From Microvirga aerilata (lineage in GTDB: Bacteria; Pseudomonadota; Alphaproteobacteria; Rhizobiales; Beijerinckiaceae), in the NCBI RefSeq assembly GCF_016743775.1, contig NZ_JAEQMY010000029.1, positions 1 through 59,524 on the forward strand: 59,524 nucleotides of DNA, read 5' to 3'. The notes under the pieces are model-generated. The model was not told the DNA's origin and searched no databases. It saw nothing but the letters and a program-made list of their open reading frames with translations. Shown here piece by piece: positions 25,344-34,739 of this stretch. The number at the start of each line of letters is the position of its first letter. The first letter of the stretch is position 1. The position numbers were made by a program, and so were the translations under genes.

Positions 25344-25858
25344 GTCCGGCGCCCGAACCTCTCTATCGCCCTAATGTGGGCATTGCGCTCTTCAACCGGG
25401 AAGGGCAGGTGCTGATTGCACGGCGCTTGCGCGACGATGGACCGGAGACAATCGCGCCTGGGCATGAGTGGCAGATGCCCCAGGGTGGCGTCGACGAGGG
25501 CGAGGAGCTTCTGGCGGCGGCCAAGCGGGAGCTCTGGGAGGAGACAGGTGTCACAAGCCCTGCCCATCTCGGGCAAACGCCCACCTGGGTAACGTACGAC
25601 TTTCCGCCTTATGAGGGCCCGCCGCACCGGCTGTCCCAATTTCGCGGGCAGCGTCAGCGCTGGTTCGCCTTTCGGTTCGTCGGGGACGAGCGCGAGATCG
25701 AGGTGGCCGGAACAAGAGGTGGCGCCGAGCCGGAATTCGGCGAGTGGCGGTGGGAGTGTCTCGAGCGCCTGCCTGAACTGGTGGTTCCCTTCAAGCGTCA
25801 CGTCTACGAGCAGGTCGCACGCGAATTCCAGCCTTTTGCGGTTACGGCTGCTGATTGA
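25340..25858 (+). CDS. rppH: RNA pyrophosphohydrolase (Nudix)
   Basis: 172 residues. It starts LYRPNVGIALFNREGQVLIARR, typical of RppH/InvA. The Nudix box is complete: GGVDEGEELLAAAKRELWEETGV (Gly, then Glu, then REL-EE-G). RppH removes pyrophosphate from the 5' end of mRNA and starts its decay. It also has the family-typical later segments TYDFPPY and GQRQRWFAFRF. ATG 25340 overlaps the preceding stop (ATGA). The gene overlaps the convergent marC by 17 bases at its 3' end. Confidence 0.95.
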   Translation: MSPAPEPLYRPNVGIALFNREGQVLIARRLRDDGPETIAPGHEWQMPQGGVDEGEELLAAAKRELWEETGVTSPAHLGQTPTWVTYDFPPYEGPPHRLSQFRGQRQRWFAFRFVGDEREIEVAGTRGGAEPEFGEWRWECLERLPELVVPFKRHVYEQVAREFQPFAVTAAD

Positions 25859-26477
25859 GCAGGGCCACGACCCCATCGATGATGAACTGCACGGCGAGGC
25901 CGGCCAGGATCACGCCAAGAAGGCGGGTCAGCACCACGTTTCCGGTAACTCCAAGCCAGCGGGATACCCGGTCCGCGGTGGAGAACACCAAGAAGCAGCT
26001 CAGGATTCCGAGCGCAATCAGGATCAGCAGCGAGGCCAGGTAGACAAGGTTGCCGTCGGCGCGGCCCGCCAGCAGGATCACGGCCGTAATGGCGCCGGGG
26101 CCCGCCATGAGCGGGATCGCGAGCGGGAAGGCGGCGACGTTGCGGATGTGATCCTCGGTGATCGCGATATCCGCCGTGTGCTGCTTGCGCTCGTTGCGGC
26201 GCTCGAACACCATCTCGAAGGCGATCCAGAACAGCAGAAGGCCGCCCGAGATGCGGAAAGCCGGAATGCCCACGCCAAGCAGACGCAGCAGCACCTCGCC
26301 GCCAAGGCCGAAGAAGGCCAGAATGCCGAAGGCGATCAGGCTCGCCCGCAGGGCCACCCGGCGTCGCTCCGACGCGTTCATGCCCCGGGTCAGCGACACG
26401 AAGATCGGAGCCAGCGCTACCGGATCGAGGGTGACGAGCAGGGTGACGAGGGCGGCTGAAATATAGTCGAGGAGCAT
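25842..26477 (-). CDS. MarC family (UPF0056) membrane protein
   Basis: 211 residues with six hydrophobic segments and the family motifs LDPVALAPIFVSLTRGM (N-terminal) and PLAIPLMAGPGAITAVILL (middle). The charged loop FERRNERKQHTADIAI lies between. MarC proteins are inner-membrane proteins of unknown transport role; early reports of drug resistance were not confirmed. The start ATG 26477 is 68 bases from the divergent phosphatase-like gene. Its last 17 bases overlap rppH, tail to tail. Confidence 0.9.
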   Translation of the reverse strand: MLLDYISAALVTLLVTLDPVALAPIFVSLTRGMNASERRRVALRASLIAFGILAFFGLGGEVLLRLLGVGIPAFRISGGLLLFWIAFEMVFERRNERKQHTADIAITEDHIRNVAAFPLAIPLMAGPGAITAVILLAGRADGNLVYLASLLILIALGILSCFLVFSTADRVSRWLGVTGNVVLTRLLGVILAGLAVQFIIDGVVALLNQQP

Positions 26478-26545
26478 CGCTGGACCTTATCCTAAGCTTT
26501 GCGTTATGGCGTCGTCGGGTGCGTTTGGCGAGGGGCAGGGCGACG

Positions 26546-27394
26546 ATGTTCACGATTTTGGACCGGATCAGCTGGCCGGGTTCTCCCGACAGGGCCAACG
26601 AGGATGCCTTCGGCGCCTCAGGGGCTTGGGCCTGGGTAATCGACACCTCCATCTTCCCCGGCACTCCGGCCATCATGCACGAGAGGAGCGATGCCGCTTG
26701 GCTTGCCGGCTTCGCAAGCCGGCGCTTGTCGGATCTCGCGCCGGAAGCTCAGGACGGCTCTGCTTTGATCCGTCATGTGATGGAGGAGGCGCGCACGGCC
26801 TTCATGGCTGCGGCACCGAAGGAGCGTCAAGATTTCCTCACTTGGCCGGTCGGGGCCATGACCCTCGTACGCCACAGGGGCGGGAGCCTCGATGTCTGGA
26901 CCTTTGCCGATACGACCGCCTTTGTCCGAAGGCCTGACGGCTCCGTCCTCACCGTGGGGGAGGCGCCCGGCATGAGGCAGTTCGAGGTTGCGGCCGCCGA
27001 AAGGCTCCTCCAGGCAAGTAGGGCAACGCCGGAGACCATCAACCGGACACCCGAGTTCCAGGCTTGGCTCGCCGAGCGCCGCCAGCGGCAGCGGCAGAGC
27101 AGAGGGCCCTCCCTGCTCGGTCTCGATCCCAGTGCGGCCGACCGTCTGCGGCACGGGACGGTGCCGTGCGAGGAAGGCTCAACCATCCTCCTGACCAGCG
27201 ACGGCTTTTCGGCCCTTGTCGACCTCTATGGGGTGATGAATGCGGAAAGCATGATGGCGGCTGCGCTGTCGTCAGGTCTGGAGCCCTTGGCGCAGAAGGC
27301 GCGGGAGATCGAAACGCAAATCGATCCGGACGGGAGGCTCTACCCGCGCTTCAAGGTCAGCGACGACGCGACGGCCCTGCTCGTCCGGGTCTAG
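26546..27394 (+). CDS. PP2C-like protein phosphatase domain protein
   Basis: 282 residues. It opens TILDRISWPGSPDRANEDAFG, close to the PP2C (SpoIIE/PPM) start in which the Asp of RANEDA binds metal. It ends KVSDDATALLVRV, matching the C-terminal DD metal motif. The middle has GSTILLTSDGFSALVDLYG. The family removes phosphate from Ser/Thr proteins using Mn2+ or Mg2+. The central metal motif DGxGG is replaced by a divergent segment (AWVIDTSIFPG), so the enzyme may have another substrate. ATG 26546 has GAGGGGCAGGG upstream. It is convergent with the M48 protease gene, overlapping by four bases. Confidence 0.75.
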   Translation: MFTILDRISWPGSPDRANEDAFGASGAWAWVIDTSIFPGTPAIMHERSDAAWLAGFASRRLSDLAPEAQDGSALIRHVMEEARTAFMAAAPKERQDFLTWPVGAMTLVRHRGGSLDVWTFADTTAFVRRPDGSVLTVGEAPGMRQFEVAAAERLLQASRATPETINRTPEFQAWLAERRQRQRQSRGPSLLGLDPSAADRLRHGTVPCEEGSTILLTSDGFSALVDLYGVMNAESMMAAALSSGLEPLAQKAREIETQIDPDGRLYPRFKVSDDATALLVRV

Positions 27395-28473
27395 GCCGCC
27401 GGAGCCTCCGGCATGACGTTGCCCTGGTCAGGATCCGGCAACGCCACAGGATGCGCGCCCGCATAGCGCACCAAGGCATCGATCCGCTTCTCGATAGGTG
27501 GGTGGGAGGCGTAGAGATCCATGAACCCGGAGCGCGGATTGTCGAGGCAGAGCTCCATGACGCCGGACGGCACGTCATGGAGGTCGGTGTTGCCTTGGAT
27601 CTTCACGAGAGCCGAGATCATGGCATCCGGATCTTTCGTCAGCTCGACCGCGCCAGCGTCCGCAAGGTATTCGCGTCGGCGGGACAGGGTAAAGCGGATG
27701 ATGAGCGAGAGCTGCCAGGCGACCGCAATGCAGAGCGCAGCAATGACGATGGCGGCGAGGCGGCCGCCCTTCACCTTTGTTTCCTTATCCTTCTTTCCGG
27801 TGTCGTAGCGGCTTGTCTTTCGCTTGGTCGAAAGCGTCCAGAAGCCCCAATAGCCGGAACTGTCACGCAGCCAGCGATAGGCATATTCGCCCAGAAATGA
27901 GACGATCCCCACCACCAGGACGGCAATGGTCATGGTCCTGACGTCCTCGTTGCGGATGTGGGTCAGCTCATGAGCGAGCACGGCTTCCAGCTCCCGGTCA
28001 TCCAGCAGATCGAGCAGGCCGCGGGTCACCGTGATCGTGTACTGATCCGGCCGGATGCCTGACGCAAAGGCATTGAGTGCTTCAGTTTCCAGAACTCTCA
28101 GCTTGGGCATGGAGAGGCCCCGGGAGATGCACAGATTCTGGAGCAGGTTGTAGACGCGAGGGGCCTCGGCACGTTCAAGGCTCGCGGAGCCGGTGGTCAG
28201 GTTGAGAATAAAGGTATTGAGGCGCAGGCCGCACCAGATCCAGATCCCCGCAAGAGCGGTCACAAGAGGTGAAACCCAGAGGGTGTCCCGAAGGCCTGCT
28301 CGAAGCAGGGGTTGGAGCGAAGTCTCGCTGCTCGCAGCCTGCGGGCCGATCTGCCACAAGAGGGCCAGCCCGAAGGTCATGAGGTAGAACATCAGGAAAA
28401 GGCCGGCGATCAGGAGCATCGAACGCCGACGATTGGCTTGAATGTGCGTATAGAGGCCGAAAGCGGGAAACAC
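27391..28473 (-). CDS. M48 family membrane metalloprotease (HtpX-like)
   Basis: 360 residues. The zinc motif is HELTHIRNEDVR (HExxH), with the third ligand Glu in SRRREYLADAGAVEL. There are two N-terminal membrane helices (MLLIAGLFLMFYLMTFGLA and TLWVSPLVTALAGIWIW) and two after the HExxH region. This fits an inner-membrane protease that degrades misfolded membrane proteins. It is longer than E. coli HtpX (293) and starts at GTG 28473. It lies 11 bases after lemA, and lemA-M48 pairs are common. The pair is probably one operon, read from lemA to the protease. Confidence 0.9.
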   Translation of the reverse strand: MFPAFGLYTHIQANRRRSMLLIAGLFLMFYLMTFGLALLWQIGPQAASSETSLQPLLRAGLRDTLWVSPLVTALAGIWIWCGLRLNTFILNLTTGSASLERAEAPRVYNLLQNLCISRGLSMPKLRVLETEALNAFASGIRPDQYTITVTRGLLDLLDDRELEAVLAHELTHIRNEDVRTMTIAVLVVGIVSFLGEYAYRWLRDSSGYWGFWTLSTKRKTSRYDTGKKDKETKVKGGRLAAIVIAALCIAVAWQLSLIIRFTLSRRREYLADAGAVELTKDPDAMISALVKIQGNTDLHDVPSGVMELCLDNPRSGFMDLYASHPPIEKRIDALVRYAGAHPVALPDPDQGNVMPEAPAA

Positions 28474-28484
28474 GGGGCAGGTCT

Positions 28485-29042
28485 TCAGAAAGCAACTTTG
28501 GGCGGCGCCTCAAGGGCTTGCCGCTGGATCTCTCCAACGTCGAAGAAGACCTGCTGCCTGAACCCCATCAGCCCTGCAAAAAGCACGGCCGGGAAATGCC
28601 CGATGGCAGCGTTGTACTCGCCAACCCCGTTGTTGAAGAAGCGGCGGGCAGCCGCGAGCTTGTCTTCGATGTCTGCCAGATCCGTCTGCAGCTGCTGGAA
28701 ATTGGCGCTAGCCTTGAGGTCCGGGTAGGCTTCCCCGAGGGCCATGAGCCGCCCCAAGGCCCCGGACAAGGCGCCTTCGCTGGCAGCCTGCTCGCCGGGG
28801 GTCTGAGCCTTCAGGGCTGCGTTGCGCGTTTCGACAACCGCCTGGAGCGTCTCGCGCTCATGGGCCACATAGCCCTTTACCGTCTCGATCAGGTTGGGGA
28901 TCAGGTCGTGACGCTGCTTCAGCTGAACGTCGATATCCGCAAAGGCTTGAGCCACCCGCGTCCGCAGGGTGACGAGGCTGTTATAGGTGGATATTCCATA
29001 GAGCACGAAGAGGGCGACGATTCCCCAGACCACCCAATCCAT
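28485..29042 (-). CDS. LemA family protein
   Basis: 185 residues. An N-terminal membrane anchor (WVVWGIVALFVLYGIS) is followed by the LemA core: YNSLVTLRTRVAQAFADIDV, QLKQRHDLIPNLIETVKGY, and AYPDLKASANFQQLQTDLADIE. The remainder is a helical bundle. LemA proteins sit in the inner membrane with the N-terminus outside. Their molecular role is unclear. It is the first gene of a likely operon with the downstream M48 protease. The start ATG is followed immediately by the anchor, so the choice is clear. Confidence 0.92.
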   Translation of the reverse strand: MDWVVWGIVALFVLYGISTYNSLVTLRTRVAQAFADIDVQLKQRHDLIPNLIETVKGYVAHERETLQAVVETRNAALKAQTPGEQAASEGALSGALGRLMALGEAYPDLKASANFQQLQTDLADIEDKLAAARRFFNNGVGEYNAAIGHFPAVLFAGLMGFRQQVFFDVGEIQRQALEAPPKVAF

Positions 29043-29337
29043 GTTCTTTTTCCTTTAGCGGCGACAGAAATTGCCATGCCACGAGCCTTACCTTTCGGCA
29101 AGCTGGGTTATCTCAGCCGTGAACTATAAACCTAGGCTTAAGCCATGCGTCAGTATGTGTCCCTTCAGGGTGGTCGTGGGCTTTGGAAAACCCCCGAAAT
29201 ACCTTGAAAAAAGGCTTGCAATCGCCCATCTAAAGACTTGATTTCAATTGGATTCGCGGGGCTGCCGAACGACTTGACGAAGCGGCATCGAAAGCCGCCT
29301 CTCGCGAAAGGGCAGACCGTTTTAAGAAAGACCAACC

Positions 29338-32112
29338 TTGACCGATCCGAACGATATCCGCTCCGGCGGCCCCGGCGGGGACCAGCCGGCCAGCGACATC
29401 AAGTTGATTTCCATCGTCGACGAGATGAAGCGCTCCTATCTCGATTACGCCATGAGCGTGATCGTGAGCCGCGCTCTGCCCGATGCGCGCGACGGCCTCA
29501 AGCCCGTGCACCGGCGCATCCTCTACTCGATGCACGAGAACGGCTATACGCCCGACAAGAAGTACGTGAAGTCCGCCCGCATCGTCGGCGACGTGATGGG
29601 TCAGTACCACCCGCATGGCGACAGCGCGATCTACGACGCCTTGGTGCGCATGGCGCAGGACTTCTCTCTGCGGCTGATGCTCGTGGACGGGCAGGGCAAC
29701 TTCGGCTCCGTGGACGGCGATCCGCCGGCGGCCATGCGCTACACCGAGTCCCGTCTTGCCAAGGCGGCGATGCCGCTTCTCGACGACATCGACAAGGACA
29801 CGGTCGATTTCACGCCCAACTACGACGAGTCGAAATACGAGCCTGCGGTCCTGCCCGCGCGCTTCCCGAATCTGCTCGTCAACGGCGCCGGCGGCATCGC
29901 GGTCGGCATGGCCACCAACATGCCTCCCCATAACCTGGGCGAGGTCATCGACGGCTGCCTGGCGCTCATCGACAACCCTGCCATCTCGGCCGAGGAGCTG
30001 ATCGAGATCATCCCCGGCCCGGACTTTCCGACCGGCGCCCTGATCCTCGGCCGCTCCGGCGCGCGCTCGGCCTACACCACGGGCCGCGGCTCCATCATCA
30101 TGCGGGCCAAGTCGGAGATCGAGGAGGTTCGCAAGGACCGCGAGGCGATCATCTTCACCGAGATTCCCTATCAGGTGAACAAGGCCTCGCTGATCGAGAA
30201 GATTGCCGAGCTGGTGCGCGAGAAGAAGATCGAGGGCATCGCGGATCTTCGCGACGAGTCCGACCGCGACGGCATGCGCATCGTGGTCGAGATCAAGCGC
30301 GACGCCATGGCGGACGTGGTGCTCAATCAGCTCTACCGCTACACCCCGCTCCAGACGAGCTTCGGCGCCAACATGGTGGCGCTCAACGGCGGCCGTCCCG
30401 AGCTGATGAACCTGAAGGACCTGATCCGCGCCTTCGTCGACTTCCGTGAGGAGGTCGTCTCCCGCCGGACCAAGTACCTGCTGAACAAGGCGCGCGAGCG
30501 CGCCCACGTATTGTGCGGCTTGGCGATTGCTGTCGCCAACATCGACGAGGTGATCCGCCTCATCCGCACGGCGCCCGATCCGAACGCCGCCCGCGAGTCC
30601 CTCATGGGCCGCGACTGGCCGGCTCATGACATCGCGCCGCTGATTGCCCTCGTGGACGATCCGCGCCACAAGATCAACGAGGACGGCACCTACCGTCTCT
30701 CCGAGACCCAGGCCCGCGCCATCCTCGACCTGCGCCTGCAGCGCCTCACGGCTCTCGGCCGGGACGAGATCGGCGACGAGCTGTCGAAGCTTGCGGCCGA
30801 GATCTCGGACTATCTCGAGATCCTGCGCTCCCGTGTTCGCATCATGGGCATCATCAGGGACGAGCTGACCGAGGTTCGCCAAACCTTTGCGACCCCCCGC
30901 AAGACCCAGATCGTGGACTGGGATTCGGACCTGGACGACGAGGATCTCATCGCCCGCGAGGACATGGTCGTGACCGTGTCGCACGCCGGCTATATCAAGC
31001 GCGTGCCGCTCTCGACCTACCGGGCGCAGCGCCGCGGGGGCAAGGGCCGCTCCGCCATGACGACACGGGACGAGGATTTCGTCACCCGCCTGTTCGTGGC
31101 GAACACCCACACGCCGGTGATCTTCTTCTCGTCCGAGGGCCAAGCCTACAAGGAGAAGGTGTGGCGCCTGCCGCTGGCTGCTCCCAACGCCAAGGGCAAG
31201 GCCCTGGTGAACATGCTGCCCATCAAGCAGGGCGAGCGCATCACCACGATCATGCCGCTGCCTGAGGACGAGGCGTCCTGGGACAAGCTGGACGTGATGT
31301 TCGCCACCTCCCGCGGCACGGTTCGCCGCAACAAGCTTTCGGACTTCGTCCAGGTCAATCGCGGCGGCAAGATCGCCATGAAGCTGGGTGAGGGCGAGCA
31401 CATCGTCGACGTGCAGATCTGCTCGGAAAACGACGACGTGCTGCTCACCACGGCCAAGGGACAGTGCATCCGCTTCCCGGTCACGGACGTGCGCGTCTTC
31501 AAGGGGCGCGACTCCATGGGCGTGCGCGGCATCAACCTGGCCGAGGGCGACGACATCATCTCGATGGCGATCCTGCGCCACGTGGAAGCGACCGGCGAAG
31601 AGCGGGCGGCCTATCTCAAGATGCGCCGCGCCGTCACCGGCGAGCAGATGGGCTCGGACGCCGATGCCGCGGACGATGCGGAGGAGGCAAGCGCCGATGC
31701 CACGCTCTCCCAGGAGCGCTACGCGGAGATGAGCGCGCAGGAACAGTGCATCCTGACGCTCTCCGAAAAGGGCTACGGCAAGCGCACGCTTTCCTACGAG
31801 TACCGCATCACCGGACGCGGCGGCAAAGGTATCACGGCCATGGCGGTGAACAGCCGCAACGGCAAGCTGGTGGCCTCGTTCCCGGTCGAGGCTTCGGACC
31901 AGATCATGCTCGTCACCGATGGCGGCCAGCTGATCCGCGTACCGGTGGAAGGCATCCGCGTCGTGGGCCGCAACTCGCAAGGCGTCACCATCTTCTCCAC
32001 CCGAGACAAGGAGAAGGTGGTCTCGGTGGAACACATCGAGGGTGAAGACGGCGAAGAGGTCGAGGGCGTGGATGACGCTGCGACCGAGGGCGGTGAGGCT
32101 GCGGAAGAATAA
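29338..32112 (+). CDS. gyrA: DNA gyrase subunit A
   Basis: 924 residues from TTG 29338. The catalytic Tyr lies in [10 protein letters not shown] (residue 135). The quinolone-resistance region has Ser96 and Asp100 in [19 protein letters not shown], the sensitive-type residues at the E. coli 83 and 87 equivalents. The gyrase-specific GyrA box QRRGGKG is present, so this is GyrA and not ParC. The C-terminal wheel contains an acidic, alphaproteobacteria-style insert ([15 protein letters not shown]), and the tail is Glu-rich. It introduces negative supercoils together with GyrB. A terminator hairpin follows at 32139. Confidence 0.97.
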   Translation: MTDPNDIRSGGPGGDQPASDIKLISIVDEMKRSYLDYAMSVIVSRALPDARDGLKPVHRRILYSMHENGYTPDKKYVKSARIVGDVMGQYHPHGDSAIYDALVRMAQDFSLRLMLVDGQGNFGSVDGDPPAAMRYTESRLAKAAMPLLDDIDKDTVDFTPNYDESKYEPAVLPARFPNLLVNGAGGIAVGMATNMPPHNLGEVIDGCLALIDNPAISAEELIEIIPGPDFPTGALILGRSGARSAYTTGRGSIIMRAKSEIEEVRKDREAIIFTEIPYQVNKASLIEKIAELVREKKIEGIADLRDESDRDGMRIVVEIKRDAMADVVLNQLYRYTPLQTSFGANMVALNGGRPELMNLKDLIRAFVDFREEVVSRRTKYLLNKARERAHVLCGLAIAVANIDEVIRLIRTAPDPNAARESLMGRDWPAHDIAPLIALVDDPRHKINEDGTYRLSETQARAILDLRLQRLTALGRDEIGDELSKLAAEISDYLEILRSRVRIMGIIRDELTEVRQTFATPRKTQIVDWDSDLDDEDLIAREDMVVTVSHAGYIKRVPLSTYRAQRRGGKGRSAMTTRDEDFVTRLFVANTHTPVIFFSSEGQAYKEKVWRLPLAAPNAKGKALVNMLPIKQGERITTIMPLPEDEASWDKLDVMFATSRGTVRRNKLSDFVQVNRGGKIAMKLGEGEHIVDVQICSENDDVLLTTAKGQCIRFPVTDVRVFKGRDSMGVRGINLAEGDDIISMAILRHVEATGEERAAYLKMRRAVTGEQMGSDADAADDAEEASADATLSQERYAEMSAQEQCILTLSEKGYGKRTLSYEYRITGRGGKGITAMAVNSRNGKLVASFPVEASDQIMLVTDGGQLIRVPVEGIRVVGRNSQGVTIFSTRDKEKVVSVEHIEGEDGEEVEGVDDAATEGGEAAEE

Positions 32113-32138
32113 TCTCCTCCCGTTTCCCAGTTGAGAAT

Positions 32139-32166
32139 AATGGCCGGGTTTGTCCCGGCCATTTTC
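32139..32166 (+). terminator. Rho-independent terminator of gyrA
   Basis: AATGGCCGGG pairs perfectly with CCCGGCCATT around TTTGT, followed by TTC. It lies 26 bases after the gyrA stop. The T-tail is short but the stem is strong. Confidence 0.8.
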
Positions 32167-32389
32167 ATAGAGTAGGTAAGATCAATACAGCGAGTCTCTT
32201 CGTATGGCTTTGATTTGCCAGTGTCGTTCCCGGGCGGCCAAAGGCCAACCTGCAATCCATGAAAAGTTGGTTCTGGCCAGAATTGAAACCTTGTTATGCC
32301 AGATTATGGATTGCCGAGCGGCCTCTCAGACGGGGTTCCGCTGCGCAGCCGCGGAATGACAGCCAGAGCGCAAGATGGGTTTGCGGAAC

Positions 32390-32467
32390 TCAGCCGAGAC
32401 TCGCGAGCGCTGCCGGGCTTAGAACCGCAACAGCCGTGATGGCGACGATGAAGAGACGGAAGATCAT
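32390..32467 (-). CDS. Possible 25-residue signal-like peptide
   Basis: ATG 32467 is preceded by AGGAGA at good spacing. The product is MIFRLFIVAITAVAVLSPA followed by ALASLG, then stop. It looks like an isolated signal peptide or a one-helix membrane peptide. It may be a genuine small protein, or the start of an exported protein gene that was cut off. Support is only the ribosome site and the hydrophobic composition. Confidence 0.4.
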   Translation of the reverse strand: MIFRLFIVAITAVAVLSPAALASLG

Positions 32468-32576
32468 AGCTTTCTCCTGACCTAAGGTTAGCCATATCTC
32501 TCACCTCCATGCCATGCCTGCCGTGCGCCAACGCACGGCTTGCTCAGCGGCGCCAATCCCGCTACGCCTTAGCCTT

Positions 32577-33077
32577 ATGACACGCACCGCCCTCTATACC
32601 GGCACCTTTGACCCCGTCACCAACGGCCATCTGGACGTTCTGCGCCAGGCCTGCAGCGTAGCCGACAGGATTGTGGTGGCCATCGGCGTTCACTCCTCCA
32701 AGGCGCCGATCTTTTCCGCCGAGGAGCGGGCCGACATGCTCCGCGCCGCCTGCGGACCTATCCTGCAGGAAAAGGGTGTGGCGCTCGAGGTGGCGACCTT
32801 CAAGGATTTGGCGGTCGAGGCGGCCCGCCGCCATGGGGCAAGCCTTATCGTGCGTGGCCTGCGTGACGGATCGGATTTCGATTACGAGATCCAGATGGCC
32901 TCCATGAACGCCGCCATTGCACCGGAGGTCCAGACCCTCTTCTTCCCAGCTTCTCCTCCCGTTCGCCCGATTACCGCCACGCTTGTGCGGCAGATCGCCG
33001 GCATGGGCGGCGATGTCTCGGCCTTCGTGCCGGGTCTTGTCGCCGAGCGCTTGCAGGCCAAATTCAAGCGGCCATAA
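32577..33077 (+). CDS. coaD: Phosphopantetheine adenylyltransferase
   Basis: 166 residues. It performs the fourth step of coenzyme A synthesis, joining ATP and 4'-phosphopantetheine. The nucleotidyltransferase motif [11 protein letters not shown] is present at the N-terminus, and [19 protein letters not shown] in the middle is typical of CoaD. The usual ISSS motif near the end reads ITAT ([15 protein letters not shown]), a variation I believe is common in alphaproteobacteria. ATG 32577 gives [13 protein letters not shown]; the longer in-frame version from 32514 is unlikely. It is followed within 32 bases by a cyclophilin gene, so the genes may be co-transcribed. Confidence 0.95.
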   Translation: MTRTALYTGTFDPVTNGHLDVLRQACSVADRIVVAIGVHSSKAPIFSAEERADMLRAACGPILQEKGVALEVATFKDLAVEAARRHGASLIVRGLRDGSDFDYEIQMASMNAAIAPEVQTLFFPASPPVRPITATLVRQIAGMGGDVSAFVPGLVAERLQAKFKRP

Positions 33078-33109
33078 AGTTTCACGTTCTCGAAAGGAGA
33101 CCTACACCC

Positions 33110-33658
33110 ATGAAGCGTTTGCTCGCAGCCGGAGCGCTTGTGCTCGCCGGCCTCGTTCCGGCAACTGCCCAACAGGCTAACGATCCGCAGAACACCGTCC
33201 TCCTGGACACCAAGGACGGCCGCATCACCATCCGCCTGCGCCCGGACCTGGCTCCCAAGCACGTGGAGCAGATCAAGACGCTCACGAAGCAGGGCTTCTA
33301 TAATGGCGTCGTCTTCCACCGGGTGATCGATGGCTTCATGGCCCAGGCCGGCGATCCCACCGGCACCGGCACCGGCAAGTCCAGCCTGCCCAACATTCCG
33401 GCCGAGTTCACCAAGACCCAGTACAAGCGCGGCTCCGTCGGCATGGCGCGCTCCCAGAGCCCCGATTCCGCCAACAGCCAGTTCTTCATCTGCTACGAGG
33501 GCTGCGGCCCGTTGACTGGCCAGTACACCATCTTCGGTGAGGTCGTGTCCGGCATGGATGTGGTCGACAAGATCAAGAAGGGGGATGCCGCCGCCAATGG
33601 CATGGTGTCGAACCCCGACAAGATCGTGAAGATGCAGCTCGCGGCCGACGCTAAGTAA
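33110..33658 (+). CDS. Exported peptidyl-prolyl isomerase (cyclophilin)
   Basis: 182 residues. A Sec signal peptide (MKRLLAAGALVLAGLVPATA) is followed by the cyclophilin domain: [40 protein letters not shown], and [12 protein letters not shown]. The active-site Arg is in FHRV, and Gln/Phe are in FMAQ and QFF. The signal peptide places it in the periplasm, where it would help fold exported proteins. The ribosome site AAGGAGA is well placed. It is followed, with a one-base overlap, by the gene at 33658 and then by a cytoplasmic paralogue. Confidence 0.93.
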   Translation: MKRLLAAGALVLAGLVPATAQQANDPQNTVLLDTKDGRITIRLRPDLAPKHVEQIKTLTKQGFYNGVVFHRVIDGFMAQAGDPTGTGTGKSSLPNIPAEFTKTQYKRGSVGMARSQSPDSANSQFFICYEGCGPLTGQYTIFGEVVSGMDVVDKIKKGDAAANGMVSNPDKIVKMQLAADAK

Positions 33659-34167
33659 TGCGGCTTGGCCACATAGCGGGAGCGCGGCGCTGTACTGCCG
33701 TGCTTCTTCTTGCGGCAACCCTGGCTTCACCGGTTGCTGCTCAGGGCTTGCCGCATTTCGACGATCCGGACGAGCGGCAGCGCCAGTTCGAGCGGCCTCC
33801 GCCGCTGCCTGAGGGCCTCCGAGGGACCGTGCGGCCGCGGGCCGATGCACCTCAGGTCGAGCGGATCGACCGCATCGCCCAGATTTTTCAGGCGATCCAA
33901 GCCTGCTGGCGTCCTCCTGCGGGCAGCGGCTTTTCGGGCCAGGAGATCACCCTGCGCATCAGCTTCAAACGCAGTGGCGAGGTTCTGGGCCAGCCTCGCA
34001 TCACCTATTACAAGGCCGGCACCGAGGCCGACCAGCGCGAGCCTTTCACCCGCGCTGTTCGCGAGGCCTTCGAGCGCTGCACACCGCTTCCCTTTACGGA
34101 AAGCTTCGGACGTGCCATTGCCGGGCGTATCTTCGCCTTTCGTTTTGTCGATGCCCGGCCTATGTGA
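33658..34167 (+). CDS. Exported protein with a TonB/TolA C-terminal-like domain
   Basis: 169 residues. A signal peptide ends near PVAAQ. A proline/arginine-rich linker ([13 protein letters not shown]) is followed by a domain of ~85 residues containing [38 protein letters not shown] and [13 protein letters not shown]. This pattern (a conserved CWxPP start, a beta-strand with an xGxVxG turn, a helix with AxxRCxPxxLP) is like the C-terminal domain of TonB/TolA. Its start overlaps the stop of the cyclophilin gene by one base, so the two are coupled. The function is unknown; a periplasmic scaffold role is possible. Confidence 0.65.
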   Translation: MRLGHIAGARRCTAVLLLAATLASPVAAQGLPHFDDPDERQRQFERPPPLPEGLRGTVRPRADAPQVERIDRIAQIFQAIQACWRPPAGSGFSGQEITLRISFKRSGEVLGQPRITYYKAGTEADQREPFTRAVREAFERCTPLPFTESFGRAIAGRIFAFRFVDARPM

Positions 34168-34217
34168 GCGGGCAGGCGGCCGATTCCAACCGAACAGAGC
34201 CAATACAGGAGACTTCG

Positions 34218-34685
34218 ATGGCAGATCCGGAAAACACCCTCATCCTGGAAACCACCAAGGGCCGCGTGGTCATCGAGCTGCGCCCCGATCTCGCGCCGGG
34301 TCACGTGGAGCGGATCAAGACCCTGGCCCGCAAGGGATTTTATGACGGCGTTGTCTTTCACCGGGTGATCGACGGCTTCATGGCCCAGACCGGCGACCCG
34401 ACCGGGACCGGCACAGGCGGCTCCGACCTGCCGGACCTCAGGGCCGAGTTCAACGCTGAGCCGCATGTGCGCGGCACCTGCTCCATGGCGCGCACGAATG
34501 CGCCGCATTCCGCCAACTCGCAGTTCTTCATCTGCTTCGACGATGCCCGCTTCCTCGACAAGCAGTACACCGTGTGGGGCAAAGTGACCGAAGGCATGGA
34601 GAACGTGGACAAGATCAAGCGCGGCGAGCCCGTGCGCGATCCCGACAGCATTGTCTCCATGAAGGTCGCGGCGGACGCGGCCTGA
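34218..34685 (+). CDS. ppiB: Cytoplasmic peptidyl-prolyl isomerase (cyclophilin)
   Basis: 155 residues with no signal peptide. The motifs are [21 protein letters not shown] (only the signature residues matter here), [19 protein letters not shown], and [12 protein letters not shown]. It is the paralogue of the exported cyclophilin at 33110. The ATG has CAGGAGA 8 bases upstream. It catalyses proline isomerisation in the cytoplasm. A strong inverted repeat follows at 34712. The symbol ppiB is by size and location, not by proven orthology. Confidence 0.92.
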   Translation: MADPENTLILETTKGRVVIELRPDLAPGHVERIKTLARKGFYDGVVFHRVIDGFMAQTGDPTGTGTGGSDLPDLRAEFNAEPHVRGTCSMARTNAPHSANSQFFICFDDARFLDKQYTVWGKVTEGMENVDKIKRGEPVRDPDSIVSMKVAADAA

Positions 34686-34711
34686 TCAGCCGCCTGTCTT
34701 CGAAGGGTCCG

Positions 34712-34739
34712 ATAGCCGGCCTTACTTGAGGCCGGCTAT
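34712..34739. terminator. Hairpin between convergent genes
   Basis: ATAGCCGGCCT pairs perfectly with AGGCCGGCTAT around TACTTG. It lies 27 bases after the ppiB stop and overlaps the last codons of the convergent membrane protein gene. There is no T-run, so it may be a bidirectional RNA-end stabiliser. Confidence 0.5.

Noticed and set aside
29338..29700. Quinolone-resistance changes in gyrA
   Set aside because: The two key positions have Ser and Asp (GDSAIYD), as in sensitive enzymes.
29230..32034. A 934-residue open frame opposite gyrA
   Set aside because: Same reason: antisense shadow of a long, high-GC gene with no recognisable domain.
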